From the NCBI GenBank assembly GCA_023374045.1, contig CM041782.1, positions 184,778,925 to 184,842,924 of the forward strand: DNA of 64,000 nt, in the 5' to 3' direction. Below, in pieces: positions 1 to 11,015 of the stretch (the first letter of the stretch is position 1; each line of letters opens with the position of its first letter). The DNA comes from Limonium bicolor. Taxonomy: Eukaryota > Streptophyta > Magnoliopsida > Caryophyllales > Plumbaginaceae. The translations under genes and the position numbers were made by a program. A model generated the notes under the pieces. The model made no database searches and was not told where the DNA came from. It saw nothing but the letters and a program-made list of their open reading frames with translations.

Positions 1-203
1 TTGGAGAGTATAGTTCGAGGTTGAGGATTATACTGGAAAAAAAAAATAGTGGTATCGGCTGGCTTTTTCAAGAGAAGAACATGAGGATGGGATGAAGGAT
101 GAGGACGACGATAACCCGTTTCGTTAGTGTATGGAGGTGGTAGTGAGTAACGATCGTGTTGTCCCCCAATTTTTTTTAATTTTTTTATTTACAGAGGGAG
201 TTT
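1..203 (+). other. Tail of an ORF plus purine-rich stretch, possible 3' end of a retroelement
   Basis: A reading frame ends at the TAG near 126-128 with an acidic tail (EDGMKDEDDDNPFR then stop). About 65 bases later there is a short purine run (agagggagt, about 194-202) that could be a polypurine tract in front of an LTR. No protein domain can be recognised because the frame enters from outside the window. The reading as the end of a gypsy polyprotein is inference; it could equally be the last exon of a host gene. Confidence 0.22.
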
Positions 204-3200
204 ATGACAATTCTAATTGTTATTATATTAGTTTCGGGAAGAAGGATCTTTTGTTTCGATTTTATTTATGTTAGTAAAAGAATTACTAACTTCTTTTTTC
301 TTCCCTTCCCTATTTAAATTAATTATTCTTACTTATTTCTTTTATCTTATTTATTTTAAGTTAAGGAAGACTAGTTTTTATTTTAATTCCTCTTCTTCCT
401 TTTTGACGTATTGGTGAGCGTTATTCTCCCTCTCCTCCTTGTTTCTTTTCTCCAAGTAAAGTTCATCCCTTTGCATCATTCTCGTCCAATCCCTCTCAAA
501 TCTAAATTGTTGGAATTATTTTCTTGTGGATCCGTTCGTCAGTCAATGGTCTTCGAGGTTTGTAGATGTGTATTTCCATTCTGTTTCTTGTTGAGTTCTT
601 CTCTCTCCTTTTCTAATTTTGATTTTGGGAATTCTGGGATTATTCAGTCGAGAGTTCGTTGTTTGAGAAGGGATTCAAAAAGGGCGATGTGTGGAGTCTG
701 TAGAAGAGATTTGCTTTGCGTTGGATGTGAGGTAGGTGGTAGATGGATTCGGTATAGGTGTGTTCACCATGGGGATTCTAGATCTTGTTTCGTTTCTAAA
801 TGTGTTTGCTTTGATATTTGATTTCGATGTGAATCTGAATTGATTTTGATTTACGTTTTCATTCCGCTTAAACCACATGGTGTTTTGTTTTACTACCTAC
901 TTTGATAGGGAAAGTGATATGTTAATTATAATTTTAACAAACTAGTACTCTTAATTCGGTGATTATGCTTTTGATATAATGGGTTGCTACTACCCTCGTT
1001 CTGATTTTGTTTCCATGTCGATGTTCTTATTATACAAATATGGTGTTTTCCGATTAAAGCCTAGTGGAGGTGCTAAACGGATTTAATTTTGGTGTGCTCA
1101 TCCTTAACCTATTTTCTATTATAATTGCTTCAGCAAACTCAGATTTCGACTGATTACAGCCAATTCACGAATGGTCGTAGGGGTTTGGAAACAGATATGT
1201 GATAATGGTGTTTTCGTGTTGTTCTATAAAAGTCATGGATGAAGTTCGATTTTGGTCCAAAAGCATACTATAATTTTAGTATATAAATATTTACGTATCA
1301 GGTTATGTAGTTTAACATAATAGTTTATTTACAGTATATTTGCCTAGCTTGGAATGTGATCGGCTGGGTGTTTTTTATGAAAGCGTTATATTCTCTGTTT
1401 CGTTACACACTTGAATCATATTTTACTAATTAACAACACGACGGTGATAAATGCTTTACGTTTTCTTCCGATGCAACTCCATCATAGTTTTTGCACTATA
1501 TAACATTATAGCATGATTTCATATTGTTAAGTATCAGCCGACATTATTTAAATCCTATTGTGTCACTTTTGAATATGTTAATTATACTCTACGATTTAAT
1601 GTTCCGGGTTTTGAATCCATTTGTTTTATCTAATTACTAATTATATATCTGAGCTGATATATAGAGAATTTGATTTTTTTTTTCCGTGGAGTTTTTCTTT
1701 CTTTACCTATATATACAGTGGTTTGGTTATGATCCTTGGCTGAATCCGTATTGTGCCTTATTAATCTATATAAATGTATACACTTTTTATACTTTGTTTA
1801 ATTGAAAACATAGCTGCGACTGCGATTAAGAATCGAATTTGGTTTTCTTATGCAAACTTCATTCATACCTTCTAGCCCATACGGGCATGATTTTTATTTG
1901 GTCCCCACAAATGCATCAATGATTGCTCTACATCTTTTTCAATGATTAGTATAGTACTTTACAAAATAGTGGTTTGGTTAATATTGGCTACCGTTAAAAA
2001 TGGTTTTGTGTAAATACACGTATTATTTTGATGATTATGTTAATGGTACATCTAGGTCGATCTTGCTGTGTATATATATATGGATTTGATTTTATATGTT
2101 TTTCACTATAACAGTTACAAAATGAATTTAACGATCGTATATGATAGTGTATATTTTGCCAAAATACAGTTAAGATCCTCCATTTTGACATTGGCTAATT
2201 ACATCTCTTTTAATAATTAGTATTAATATTATTAAAATAGTGTTTTGATCATTTTCATTTGTACGCGGATGTTTATGAACTGAATTCTTTACTGACAAAA
2301 GTTTGTAGATTATGATAGAATCGAAGCGTGGTTTCCGAATTTAAACTTTGCTTTGATTCGATATGTATACATGATTTCTCTTTACTATTAAATACAACTA
2401 ATTGTTTCTTTTGTTCAAAGTTTGTTGTACGTAGTGGCATCGTGATTATGTTTACTTATTTTAATAGTGATTTTTTAATGAAACAACCTATTTTGATTTC
2501 TACGTGTATATATTTATGGATATAATTGAATTACGTATATATATATGTACAATTATAAGTATACGAATATGATTTGACTTCAGATATAAACCTTATGATT
2601 TCAGTTCGTGAAATGATATATTTTGGGACCTAATTTATTGCTTTCTGAGCCGTGGATGACTGGGTCGAGTTATCCCGTAGCGCGCTGCGTAGGACGTCCT
2701 TCTGTATCTGTATCACGGGCATCCCCCGTTCTGTTATCTGGAGTCGACGGACTCATTCTGGGGTCTTCGGACTCATTCTAGGGTCTTCAGACCCATTCTG
2801 TTATTTGAGATCTTCAGACCTATTCTGTATGCTTTGAACTAGGGTCCCTATAAAACTATGTTTTGATAACGTTTTGATGTGTATAAGATTCTGATTTGCT
2901 TCTGTTCAGTTTTGAGCGTTGACAACTTTTGACATGAGACTTTGCTTTGTGCTTTGTCTCATTCTGTGAGTGTGGCTTCAACTTCGTTCGTCTCCTCTGT
3001 TTTGTCAGCCTTGGTTTATGGTTTCCTTTTTGTGAGGATTAGATTTGTATTGCAAATGAGCTTTGTAAAGAAACTTTTGTTTCCTTCTTTCTGATGGTCT
3101 ATATGTGACTTATGATTTCTGAAAAACCTTATGGTTTCTGTAAAAGTCTTCCATTGTCAAGCTATACCTTTGTAACCTCTGTTTCGCTCTACTTTGCATT

Positions 3201-3646
3201 TGACTTCGTATTGTTTTGAGGTGCCTCCATTTGATTTTGATTCTGAATTTGATTTGCTAACTTATATCTATATAAGCTATGTTCTGTAAAAATGTTTTGA
3301 GTATGCTTATGCTGATGAAGTTTATCACTTACTGAGCTGTGGTTTGCTCACCCCTATATTCAGTCTGATTTGCAGGTTTTAACTCCTGGTTGGAGATCCA
3401 GCTTTTGTGTTTGGGGCTTTTCGGTATTTGTACACTGTAATATTGGCTTCGAGGCCCATTTGTATTTAGCTTCTGTTTGTATTTGACTTTTGCTTGTAAT
3501 TTGTAAGACAAGTTATAACATTATTGTAAACATATGAGTTTCAGTTCTATTTTGGGATTCGTTAGTGTGTAGTCTTGCGTGTCTTAAGTAGTAAGCACGT
3601 GGCGTGTGACGGTCTCAGAACCAGGGTGGTTTTGGGGTCGTTACAG
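204..3646 (+). mobile_element. Long LTR-like sequence (gypsy type), 3' end well defined, 5' end uncertain
   Basis: No coding region is supported here; the short ORFs are in AT-rich sequence and match nothing. The right end reads like the 3' end of a plant gypsy LTR: a run of T/G-rich text with 'gagctgtggtttgctcaccc' near 3333-3353, poly-A-signal-like text, then '...ggggtcgttaca' ending at 3646, the TG..CA style border of chromovirus LTRs. A degenerate triplet of 'gggtcttcggactcattct' units lies at about 2740-2830. No primer-binding site follows 3646, so this would be a 3' LTR or a solo LTR. The left border at about 204 is a guess from the purine run before it. Confidence 0.35.
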
Positions 3647-4066
3647 ATGGTTTCTGGAAGATGGTGTGAGATTGGGTGTTGACTGTGGTGGTGGGGATTT
3701 TCGACGGGGAGAATTTGTCGATCAACAAGGTGGAGGTGGTGGTTCGAGATAGACAAGGGGCTCGATGGAGGAGAAAATCTTCTGATGTTTGGGTTTCTTC
3801 AAAATCGAGCATGAGAATATGGAGAACAAAGGAAGGTTTTGTTTTTCTGGAGAATTTGAATGTTGGGATTAGTGTCGGCTGGGTACAAACGTGGCTACAG
3901 TAGGGTGTCTGATTGTAGTTTTATAATGAGAGATTAGGGTTTCCAGGGGAATATCTGATGGTTTTATGGGCTTTATTTGGGGTATGTAGATAAAAATGCA
4001 CCCAGAAGTAAGACTGAGCCATGTTTGATCCCCCTGACTAAAAAAATCGAAGAGAAAACAGAAGTT
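3647..4066. other. Unassigned stretch
   Basis: Follows the LTR-like end. Short overlapping ORFs exist on both strands (about 3676-3903 +, 3869-4114 -) but none shows a recognisable motif. It may be host DNA next to the retroelement. I see no RNA gene or promoter I can support. Confidence 0.2.
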
Positions 4067-4135
4067 GCAGGCATCCAGGTTCAAAACTTTGCACATTTGA
4101 TACCCTCCCCGCACACTTTAACCAACTAAGCCATA
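4067..4135 (-). repeat. tRNA-like relic 1 (A box and B box like)
   Basis: On the + strand 'ccaactaagcca' (4122-4133) is the exact reverse complement of a tRNA A box (TGGCTTAGTTGG). About 45 bp to the left, 'ggttcaaaac' resembles a reversed B box. The spacing is that of a tRNA read on the minus strand, but the arms do not pair well enough for a functional tRNA. Best read as a SINE head or a decayed tRNA. Confidence 0.4.
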
Positions 4136-4211
4136 TCAAGTTTCAATTCATAACAGTGGATAATAAATCAAAAGTCCTATTGCGAGCTAAACAAAAGTGA
4201 AAGAGAAACAC

Positions 4212-4280
4212 CCCAGGTCAGGGTTGAACCCAAGACCACTGGGTTACATAGAGGGTATGTTAACCAACTATACTAAGTCA
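4212..4280 (-). repeat. tRNA-like relic 2
   Basis: A second, more decayed module about 145 bp further on: 'gggttgaaccc' (4220-4230) fits a reversed B box, and 'aaccaactatactaag' (4262-4277) is a decayed reversed A box. The same order and spacing as relic 1 suggest a tandem or related SINE copy. No intact tRNA cloverleaf is present. Confidence 0.4.
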
Positions 4281-4974
4281 GAATTCAATACATATGCGAG
4301 AAAAATAATACAAGAGTTTTAGTTCAGACTGGATAACTCTTCTAAAGTGTTGTTATTTTCTCAGGAAAATATAAAATAAAATGGGAGAGTTAGTCTAAAG
4401 GCATGGAACCATGTAATATAATTTAAAAAGGTTCAAAACATAACAAGGTATAAATAAATAGAATAACATAATAATATGTACATGAAATAATAAAAATAGT
4501 ACCCGTGTAATGAAGATAAAATGTTGGTGACTGTGAACAAATCAAATATGTAGAAGTGGCGAAGCACACTAACGTGAATGTAAAATAATAGTAGTAAAAG
4601 AACATAAAATGATAGAAATAACACTAAAATAATAATGATAAAAGTAAATACTAGAAGACAACTAAGTAGCAATAAATATAATAAAATAAATGAGTAAACA
4701 AAATGAAACTAAAAATAAATGAATAAATAGACAAGCAATAAAGGTAGAATAAACGATGAGATAAGTGAATAAAACAAAAGGGACGGGTTAAAACTGGATT
4801 GTCGTTGGAAATTCATTTTCGAAGAATGGTGTTTTTATGAAATGCTTTACAAAAAAGATTTAAAAATTTCATCATAAAACTATGGTTTCGTTTTTGGCAC
4901 GCACGTTACAACGTTTTAAAAAAGAAAGGCGACGACCCCTCTCATTGTATTTAATATTTCTGAATTGGCTTTAT
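4281..4974. other. A-rich non-coding stretch
   Basis: Strongly A-rich text made of short 'aataaaat' and 'gaaataa' variants. The ORFs read across it on the minus strand are tyrosine/phenylalanine-rich low-complexity artefacts. It borders the MULE; I could not find the left terminal inverted repeat of the MULE in it. Confidence 0.4.
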
Positions 4975-4983
4975 AGGGTGAGA

Positions 4984-7900
4984 ATTTTTGGTGTCCACAA
5001 GATCCTTTTACTAAGTTTAGAAGCAGTGAAGACTTTTTATTTGAACATGATGTCCAAGTTGATGATGCTACACATGGTGTAACTGATGCTGATCCCCTTC
5101 GGGATGGTAGATCATCACCATCACCACCACCACCACCACCACCACCACCACTTCCAAGCAGATCGTCCCCTATGCATACAACACCAACTACTAGGTATGT
5201 TCATCTCATTTTCCCCTTGTTGTGATACTTATAATTTGTTTGGTCTGATAAGTAATGCGTGTTTATTTGTAAATTACAGTTGCAAGAGAAAGATGTCATC
5301 TATACAGAGGGACAAGTTGAGGGCTGCCAGAAATAAGGCAAGAGAAGAAGATGGTGTTGACCAACCTGTTGATGAAAATCTAAATATGGATGAAGAGCCT
5401 AGTGAGGTTGAAAGGCCAAAAAGAGCTGTTGTTGAAAGGGTTAGGTATGAGACTCGGAACGACCCTAATCTTGAAGATGTGAGTTCTGAAGATAGCTCCT
5501 TTGAAGTTGATGTTTACTCAATCACTAGGGATGTTGGAGAATCCAATGACGAATCTGCCAATGATGATGAAATGAGTCCCCCGATAATGTTTCTTAAAGT
5601 GGCAGTGACAAAGAATGTGATGATCAGGAAACAAAAAAATATGTATGATCCTGATTATTAGGAAGGTGTACATGCTTGAGTCATTGGGCTTGATGTTAGT
5701 GGTGTTACAAGTAGATCCAAGTGGAAGAGGTGCAAACTACATGGAACAAGACTTCGAAGATATAGTTTTAGAGAAGTGGCTGATTTTCATGGACAAAGAA
5801 CACTTCATGAAAGTGTTAAGAGATTTCTGTGTACCAAAAGAGTTTGACTTACTAAGAGAGAAGTCAGAAAAAACGAGGCTAAGAGCATCGTGTGCTTTCC
5901 GTGACTGCCCTTTGATTATAACAACAATAAGAACAATGGATAAGAGGAGTTGGTAGATCAGGTCTATCAATGGGGAGCACACATGTGACAAGCTGGTCAA
6001 GAATCTAATAGCCAACTATAAATGGTTAGCAAACCGTGCCTGACAGACATTAAAGTGAATCCAAAGATTTCTGCTCAAACTGTGAGGCAGCTATGTCATG
6101 AAAGATATGGTCTAAAAGTGTCCAGAGGTCTTGCTTACAAGGTCAGAGGATTGGGAATCAAAATGGTTGAAGGGAACCATGATGATGTATACACGTTTCT
6201 ACCGAATTACTTCAAAATGTTATGCAAAATCAACCTTGGAACTGGTACAAACTGCCCAATCTCACCTGATCCACCACATCCTTTCACCAAATGCTTCATT
6301 GCGTTTGGTGCTCTTGTAAGGGGATTCATGTCAGGTTGCAGACCCCTTATAGGCATTGATGGTTGTCATCTTAAGGGGTATTATGGAGGTGTCTTGTTGT
6401 CTGTTGTGGGGCTTGATGTGAATCGGGAAATATTCCCATTTGCTTATGCAGTCGTCCGAGAAGAGAAAATAAAGACGTCAGAATACTTTATGAGCTGCCT
6501 TATGACTCTTATTGGGGAAGCTGAACCTCTTACATGGACCTTCATACCGGACAGGCAAAATGTACGATTTCCTACTCTGTTAATAGGTGAATATTGTGTA
6601 TTTTAAAACATAAAAATGACATATTGTGAACTATTAAACTTAAAAGGGGTATTCCGTGAACTATTAAACTTCAAAAGGGGTATTTTGTGAACCGTTAAAC
6701 TTAAAAAGGGGTATTTTGTGTACTCTATCAATACAACACTTCTTTGTTTTCTTGTGCATATTATGTACTGCAAAAACTTTACAAAAATGGCATATTGTGA
6801 ACTGTTAAACTTAAAAGGGGTATTTTGTGAACTGTTAAACTTTAAAAAAGGGATATTTTGTGAACTCTTAAACTTAAAAAGGGGGTATGTTATGAACTGT
6901 AAAACTTAAACAGGGGTATTTTGTGTACTTTATCAATACTAACATTGCCTCTGTTTTCTTCATAGGGAATTGATCAGGCGCTTACAAACTGGTTTCCATG
7001 AAGCCAAAGGCGATACTGTTGCAGACACCTGTATGCCAACTTTAGAAAGGCACATCCAGACCCAAAGATGATGTTAGTGTACTCTTTTAAGCGTTCTATT
7101 CAACCCTCATGTTGTTTTCCACATTGAAACAATTGTTGTTGGGTTATAACTAATTACTGTAAGTATTGTTTGTTTGAGTAGGCAAGCATTTTGGTCTGCC
7201 GCGAATGTGTTCTCTACGTACAATTTTGATAAAGAATGGAACGCATCAAGTAGATGGATCGTGGTGCATTCCATTACCTGAGAGAGATACCACTGGAATG
7301 TTGGGCAAGGCACAAGTTTGATGTAAAGGTAGTCAACTTAACTGCTCTATCCTTATTTTAGTGTTGTTGTTAATGCAAGCATTATAATCGTTGTTTGAAT
7401 GTATGCAGATCAAGTGTCCTGTTTTTACCTCAAACTTTGCAGAGGGTTTTAATGTGACATTGATTGACCATAGAACTAAGCGTCTAAGCCAATTTACCCT
7501 TTACTTGAAGGTAATCAAGTGAATACAAGCATGCATATGTTTACTGTATCATTACACTGTCTGATTTTTTGTGATTTTTTTATAGGTATCCAAAGTCAGC
7601 TAATGGTGAGGCACTGTGAGAGGCAGGAAGCGTCACAGAATTAGTATGTAAATAGTGTGTGCCCTGGGATTGTGAAGAAGCTAACAGCTTTAGAAAAGCA
7701 CGAGAAAACCAGACGCTACGTTGTTAGGCCATCAGAGAGTAAGAACTATGAGGTACTGGATGGCAGTGCTCAGTTGGCGGTTGATCTTGAGAAGGCTGAA
7801 TGCACTTCTGGTAGGTGGCAGCATACAAGCATACCCTGTAGACATGCCACTAAAACAAAAGGTTGTTCGGAGGTCAACCACTTGAGCATGTGAGCCACTA

Positions 7901-8330
7901 CTACTCGGTTAGAAGCTATAAAATGTCGTACGAGTACAACATCCAACATGTCCCCTCTGCAGAATTCTAGCCGACACAAACTGAAGGCTCTCCCACTATC
8001 CAGCACCCTATAATGATGAGAGGAATTGGGAGACCATCAAGAAACAGAAGGCGGGAAGAAAATGAAAAACATAAGGGAAAGCGGACAAACAACAAGTACA
8101 CAAAATGCGGTTATTATGGTCACAACAAGAGAATTTGAAAGGGTGGGCCAACAACGAGAGAAAAAAGGGTTGCTACAAAGCAAAAAAAAAGACACCATGT
8201 TGCTGCTATGGGACAATCGTCTCAGGATGTTGTCCCATCTTCATGTTCAGGTACTACTCTAGAAAATCCAAGAAAGAAACAAAGAACCAGAAGTGTGAGA
8301 GGTTGTTCCACTTCAGGTGTGGGTTCATAG
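4984..8330 (+). pseudogene. MULE transposase, broken (MuDR-type, with SWIM zinc finger)
   Basis: Homologous to plant MuDR-type transposases, nuclear DDE enzymes that cut and join MULE ends. Visible in order: an acidic N-terminal part with a proline run (5110-5155), an intron-like gap (about 5195-5278), an acidic linker (5290-5560), the N-terminal transposase domain (5740-6050), then the core with IGIDGCHLKG (about 6350-6380, first catalytic Asp) and FIPDRQ (about 6540, second Asp). Next comes an intron at 6587-6965, CCRHLYANFRK (about 7020), ARHKFDVK (about 7300), a SWIM finger CTSGRWQHTSIPCRH (about 7803-7847) and a CxxC..H zinc knuckle (KCGYYGHNKR, about 8104-8133). Broken by in-frame stops (for example about 5953, 7000 and 7650) and several frameshifts, so it is inactive. 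Identity as a MULE transposase is firm; exon borders are inferred. Confidence 0.88.
6607..6945 (+). repeat. Minisatellite filling the transposase intron
   Basis: About seven imperfect copies of a 22-28 bp unit ('ggtattttgtgaactgttaaactt') in two blocks (6610-6760 and 6785-6945). Each block ends with 'gtattttgtgtact.tatcaatac', so the block itself is duplicated. It makes up almost the whole intron 6587-6965. The same unit appears in the right terminal region of the element (9249-9365). Confidence 0.75.
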
Positions 8331-8417
8331 CTTAGTTGGAGAGACTGAAATAGTTTTAAGTTTCGGTTGTTTAGTTTTTGTTGTTTAGTTTATGTTAGCA
8401 GTGGTTTGTTACTAATG

Positions 8418-8563
8418 GTGGTCTGTTAAGTGGTTATTTATGTGGACAGATTTGTACAAAGTTGTGGTCTGTTTAGTGGTCTTTTTTTTGCTGGTTAATG
8501 TGGACAAATCTGTGCAAATTTGTGGTCTGTTTAGTGGTTGCTTTTGTTGGTTTATGTGGATGG
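8418..8563 (+). repeat. Three imperfect tandem units downstream of the transposase
   Basis: 'tgtggtctgtttagtggt' heads three units of about 45-58 bp (8418-8463, 8464-8521, 8522-8563), each also holding 'tatgtggacaaat'-like text. They lie in the 3' untranslated region of the transposase, between it and the convergent GRF ORF. Confidence 0.6.
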
Positions 8564-8691
8564 ATTAGGTAGCATGTTGTAGTTACCGCTTTTTTGTTGT
8601 CTAGCGGTTAGATGTGGCAACTATGCACATGCAAACAGAAGTGTAAACAACAGTACAATGATGTTTTTTAGCATTAATATTTGAAAGTACA

Positions 8692-9206
8692 TCATATTTT
8701 GCGGATACAAACTACAGTTGTAACTACAACTGCAACGCACAGAAACATTTTCTTCGTGCTTTGTCTCATCTCTTCTTTAAGTTCGTTCTTTATTTCCTCC
8801 CTCATGTTGTTGATAAGATATGCATCAGCTGTCATGCTCTCTTGATGTGAAGCTTCAGAATGAGCAGAGGCAGCAGTAGAAGTAGACGCTATCATGATTG
8901 AGTATGATTTGGTGTAACCAGCATGTCTTACCCTGGGATGAGAAGAGTATCGATCCTGCATCACTGGTGCCCACCACTTGAAGAAATCACAAGCTCAGCA
9001 GTTGTAGTATGCCCTTCCAACCGAAGTGTCCTTGCAGGAGAGGTAAGGTTGGATGGGACTCCACATTTGCAATGGATTGTTTGAAACTTTTCATTGATTG
9101 TAGTTGTAAACATGGTCATGGCTCTAGTATGGTGTTTGTGCTCTGTCTTTATGATAAAAAGGTCTTTATATAGGCAAAAAAGAGTTGTTAGACTCAAACT
9201 AGCCAT
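8692..9206 (-). pseudogene. GRF-type zinc-finger ORF of the MULE, broken
   Basis: Read on the minus strand the first ORF (9206-8961) contains FQTIHCKCG. In another frame the reading continues as GRAYYNC, a stop, then ACDFFKWWAPVMQDRY (about 9020-8935), and then a second ORF (8964-8692). Together CxCG, G-R-x-Y-Y-x-C, CxFFxW match a GRF zinc finger, a single-strand nucleic-acid binding fold. It is followed by a charged, coiled-coil-like stretch (NNMREEIKNELKEEM) and a hydrophobic C-terminus (FLCVAVVVTTVVC) that could be a membrane anchor. One frameshift and one stop lie inside the finger. It converges on the transposase, as a second gene of the element. A shorter relative occurs at 60273-60530. 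The role in transposition is unknown to me. Confidence 0.62.
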
Positions 9207-9210
9207 TTGA

Positions 9211-9610
9211 ATTCAAAACTAGCAGTTACAACTGCTTAACAGAAAAACATGGGCATTTTGTGAACTACAAAACTTAAAAGTGGCCCATTGTGAACTATAA
9301 AACTTAAACAGTGTAGTATTATAAACTATAAAACAAAACAAGGGTATTTTGTATACTATTAAACTTGTTTTTAAAAAAGTAGTCATTGCACAGTCAAACC
9401 AGCGTCCTAATTTTTTTTTAAAATAGTAACTTTCCGTTAGGGGCATAATGGTCATTGTCTAGAGAGGGTTAATGGTGAATTTAACGTCCGTCACCCAATA
9501 GTGGTATATTGTGAATTTCAAACCCAAATTGTGACATATTAGGGACAACTTTTGAAAAAGGGTATATCGTGAATTATGAAACATTTTAGTGGTATATTGT
9601 GAATTTTCCC
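9211..9610 (-). repeat. Right terminal region of the MULE
   Basis: Built of repeated 'cattttgtgaactac(a)aaactt' and 'gtggtatattgtgaattt' words. Reading inwards from the right end the first bases are gggaaaattcacaatataccact, closely matching the right end of the element at 60550-60929 (gggaaaattcacatgataccact). This is the expected form of a long MULE terminal inverted repeat; its left partner was not found. Confidence 0.55.
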
Positions 9611-10377
9611 ACATTTAAGCTTAATGGATATATAGACTTAATGTTAAAAAAATCATCAAAACTCATCCAGGTTAATATTAGTTCGTAGGTTGTTAGTGAC
9701 TAATGGGAACCATCATTTTGACCACGTATAACCGTTAAATAGTCATCAAAATAATATACTTACTCTTGAAGGTATCAAGTAAAATTTATAAACATAAAGG
9801 GAGTAGTATTAATTGAGCTGAACATGATGATTTTCATAAATACTCCTAAAATATGTATTCACATTCTATCTTTTTTTCTTTTAAGATTGCAATAGTTATA
9901 TTTTATTCATAATAAATAACATTATCCATGGTCCTTTCTCTGATCTTTCCGCCACCACTTATGACTATCTATTTTAGGCTTCATACTTTTACAAGTTGAT
10001 AACTAATAGCTGAAGTAGTCATCTGAAGTTATAAAAAAATATGTAACATAAAAAGTGAAAATTGATGTGATAATTGATGTATATGACATATAGAGAGAAA
10101 AAGTACTTTTATTCTATAAATCCGTTTCTATAAACTTGTAAAAGAATTAAGCCTTACTCTGTCTTTATATTTCTTCTTTATTTACTCGCACTTCCAACTC
10201 CTACTATTTTCTCTTCACTTAATTTAGCCTCTCTTTCCTTGTTGTTTTTTACTCTTGATCTTCTTATAATCCTTGTTTCTTAATATCTACCCCCAAATTT
10301 TTATTTATTTGCATCCCATTGCAATCTATGATTATTTGATCTCTATTTCTACTTATTATTTGTATTGTCTCCTCTCA
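9611..10377. other. AT-rich intergenic stretch
   Basis: No ORF, RNA gene or repeat I can support. Pyrimidine-rich text from 10150 to 10375 precedes the hAT MITE. Confidence 0.4.
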
Positions 10378-10385
10378 GCCCTCAC

Positions 10386-11007
10386 TAGGGATGTCAATGG
10401 ATTAGGTTCGGGTCGGGTGAAGCATCACCCGCATCCGTCATCTGGATATATCATCTATCATTCGTCCATCCGTCACCAATTTATTCTTCATCCGTCCACC
10501 CGTCATCCGCGGGTGATTCTGGTGGATCAGGTCATAATCGTTTTTGTATCATAAACAATAATTATTTAGTATAGTAATGAATATAAAAAAAATATTGTAT
10601 TGCTAAAGGTAAACTTGCTTTGTATTTTAAGAAACTTTACTCCAACATAATCAAATATTCTACAAATATCAATAAGAAAATAAATGTAATTTTGCGATGT
10701 ATGAGAGAGACAACAAAAATGGAACGTAAATGATAATGTTACAACTATTTTTAGTTTTCTTAAAAAAATTGTATAAAGTCTGTTTGGTAACTTGAAATAA
10801 AACAACGTGTAACTATAAACGGATGACGAGTCGGGTGATAAACGGATCGGGTCGGGTGATGGATGGAAACTTTATCTGTCACCAGACCCGATCCGTCACT
10901 CGATCATCTGCCACCCAATCCGTCATCCATTTATTTTGAGTTTTCATTCATTTGTTTAAATCGGGTGGATCGGGTTAGCGGATATCTATTTAAAATTGTC
11001 ATCGCTA
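10386..11007 (+). mobile_element. hAT-type MITE with 8-bp target site duplication
   Basis: 622 bp. The left end TAGGGATGTCAAT (10386-10398) is the inverted repeat of the right end ATTGTCATCGCTA (10995-11007) with two mismatches. It is flanked by a perfect 8-bp direct repeat GCCCTCAC at 10378-10385 and 11008-11015, the target-site length of hAT transposons. The interior carries many 'cgggtcgggtg'/'cacccgacccg' words near both ends, giving a longer imperfect hairpin. No transposase, so non-autonomous. Confidence 0.88.
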
Positions 11008-11015
11008 GCCCTCAC

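Larger units (their letters stand above)
4975..9610 (+). mobile_element. Decayed autonomous Mutator-like element (MULE)
   Basis: Contains a broken MULE transposase on the + strand (4984-8330), a GRF zinc-finger ORF on the - strand (8692-9206) and a right terminal region (9211-9610) built of 'tattttgtgaact..aaactt' and 'gtggtatattgtgaatt' words that ends in '...tgtgaattttccc' at 9610. A related non-autonomous copy at 59390-60929 ends in the same way and has clear inverted repeats, which supports the right border. The left terminus was not found, so 4975 is only where coding similarity begins; the element is probably deleted on that side. Confidence 0.7.

Noticed and set aside
411..821. 136-residue ORF at the left edge
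   Set aside because: Low-complexity, serine/cysteine-rich, no motif, and it lies in the putative LTR.
4067..4280. Functional tRNA genes
   Set aside because: Only A and B boxes remain; acceptor and anticodon arms do not pair, so these are relics.
5086..5661. ORF with a run of 13 histidines
   Set aside because: Wrong frame: the frame continuous with the transposase gives a proline-rich run (SSPSPPPP...LPSRSSP), and the ORF crosses a likely intron (about 5195-5278). A poly-His protein is not supported.
6607..6945. CRISPR-like array
   Set aside because: Units are contiguous and imperfect with no unique spacers; it is a minisatellite in a transposon intron of a plant genome.
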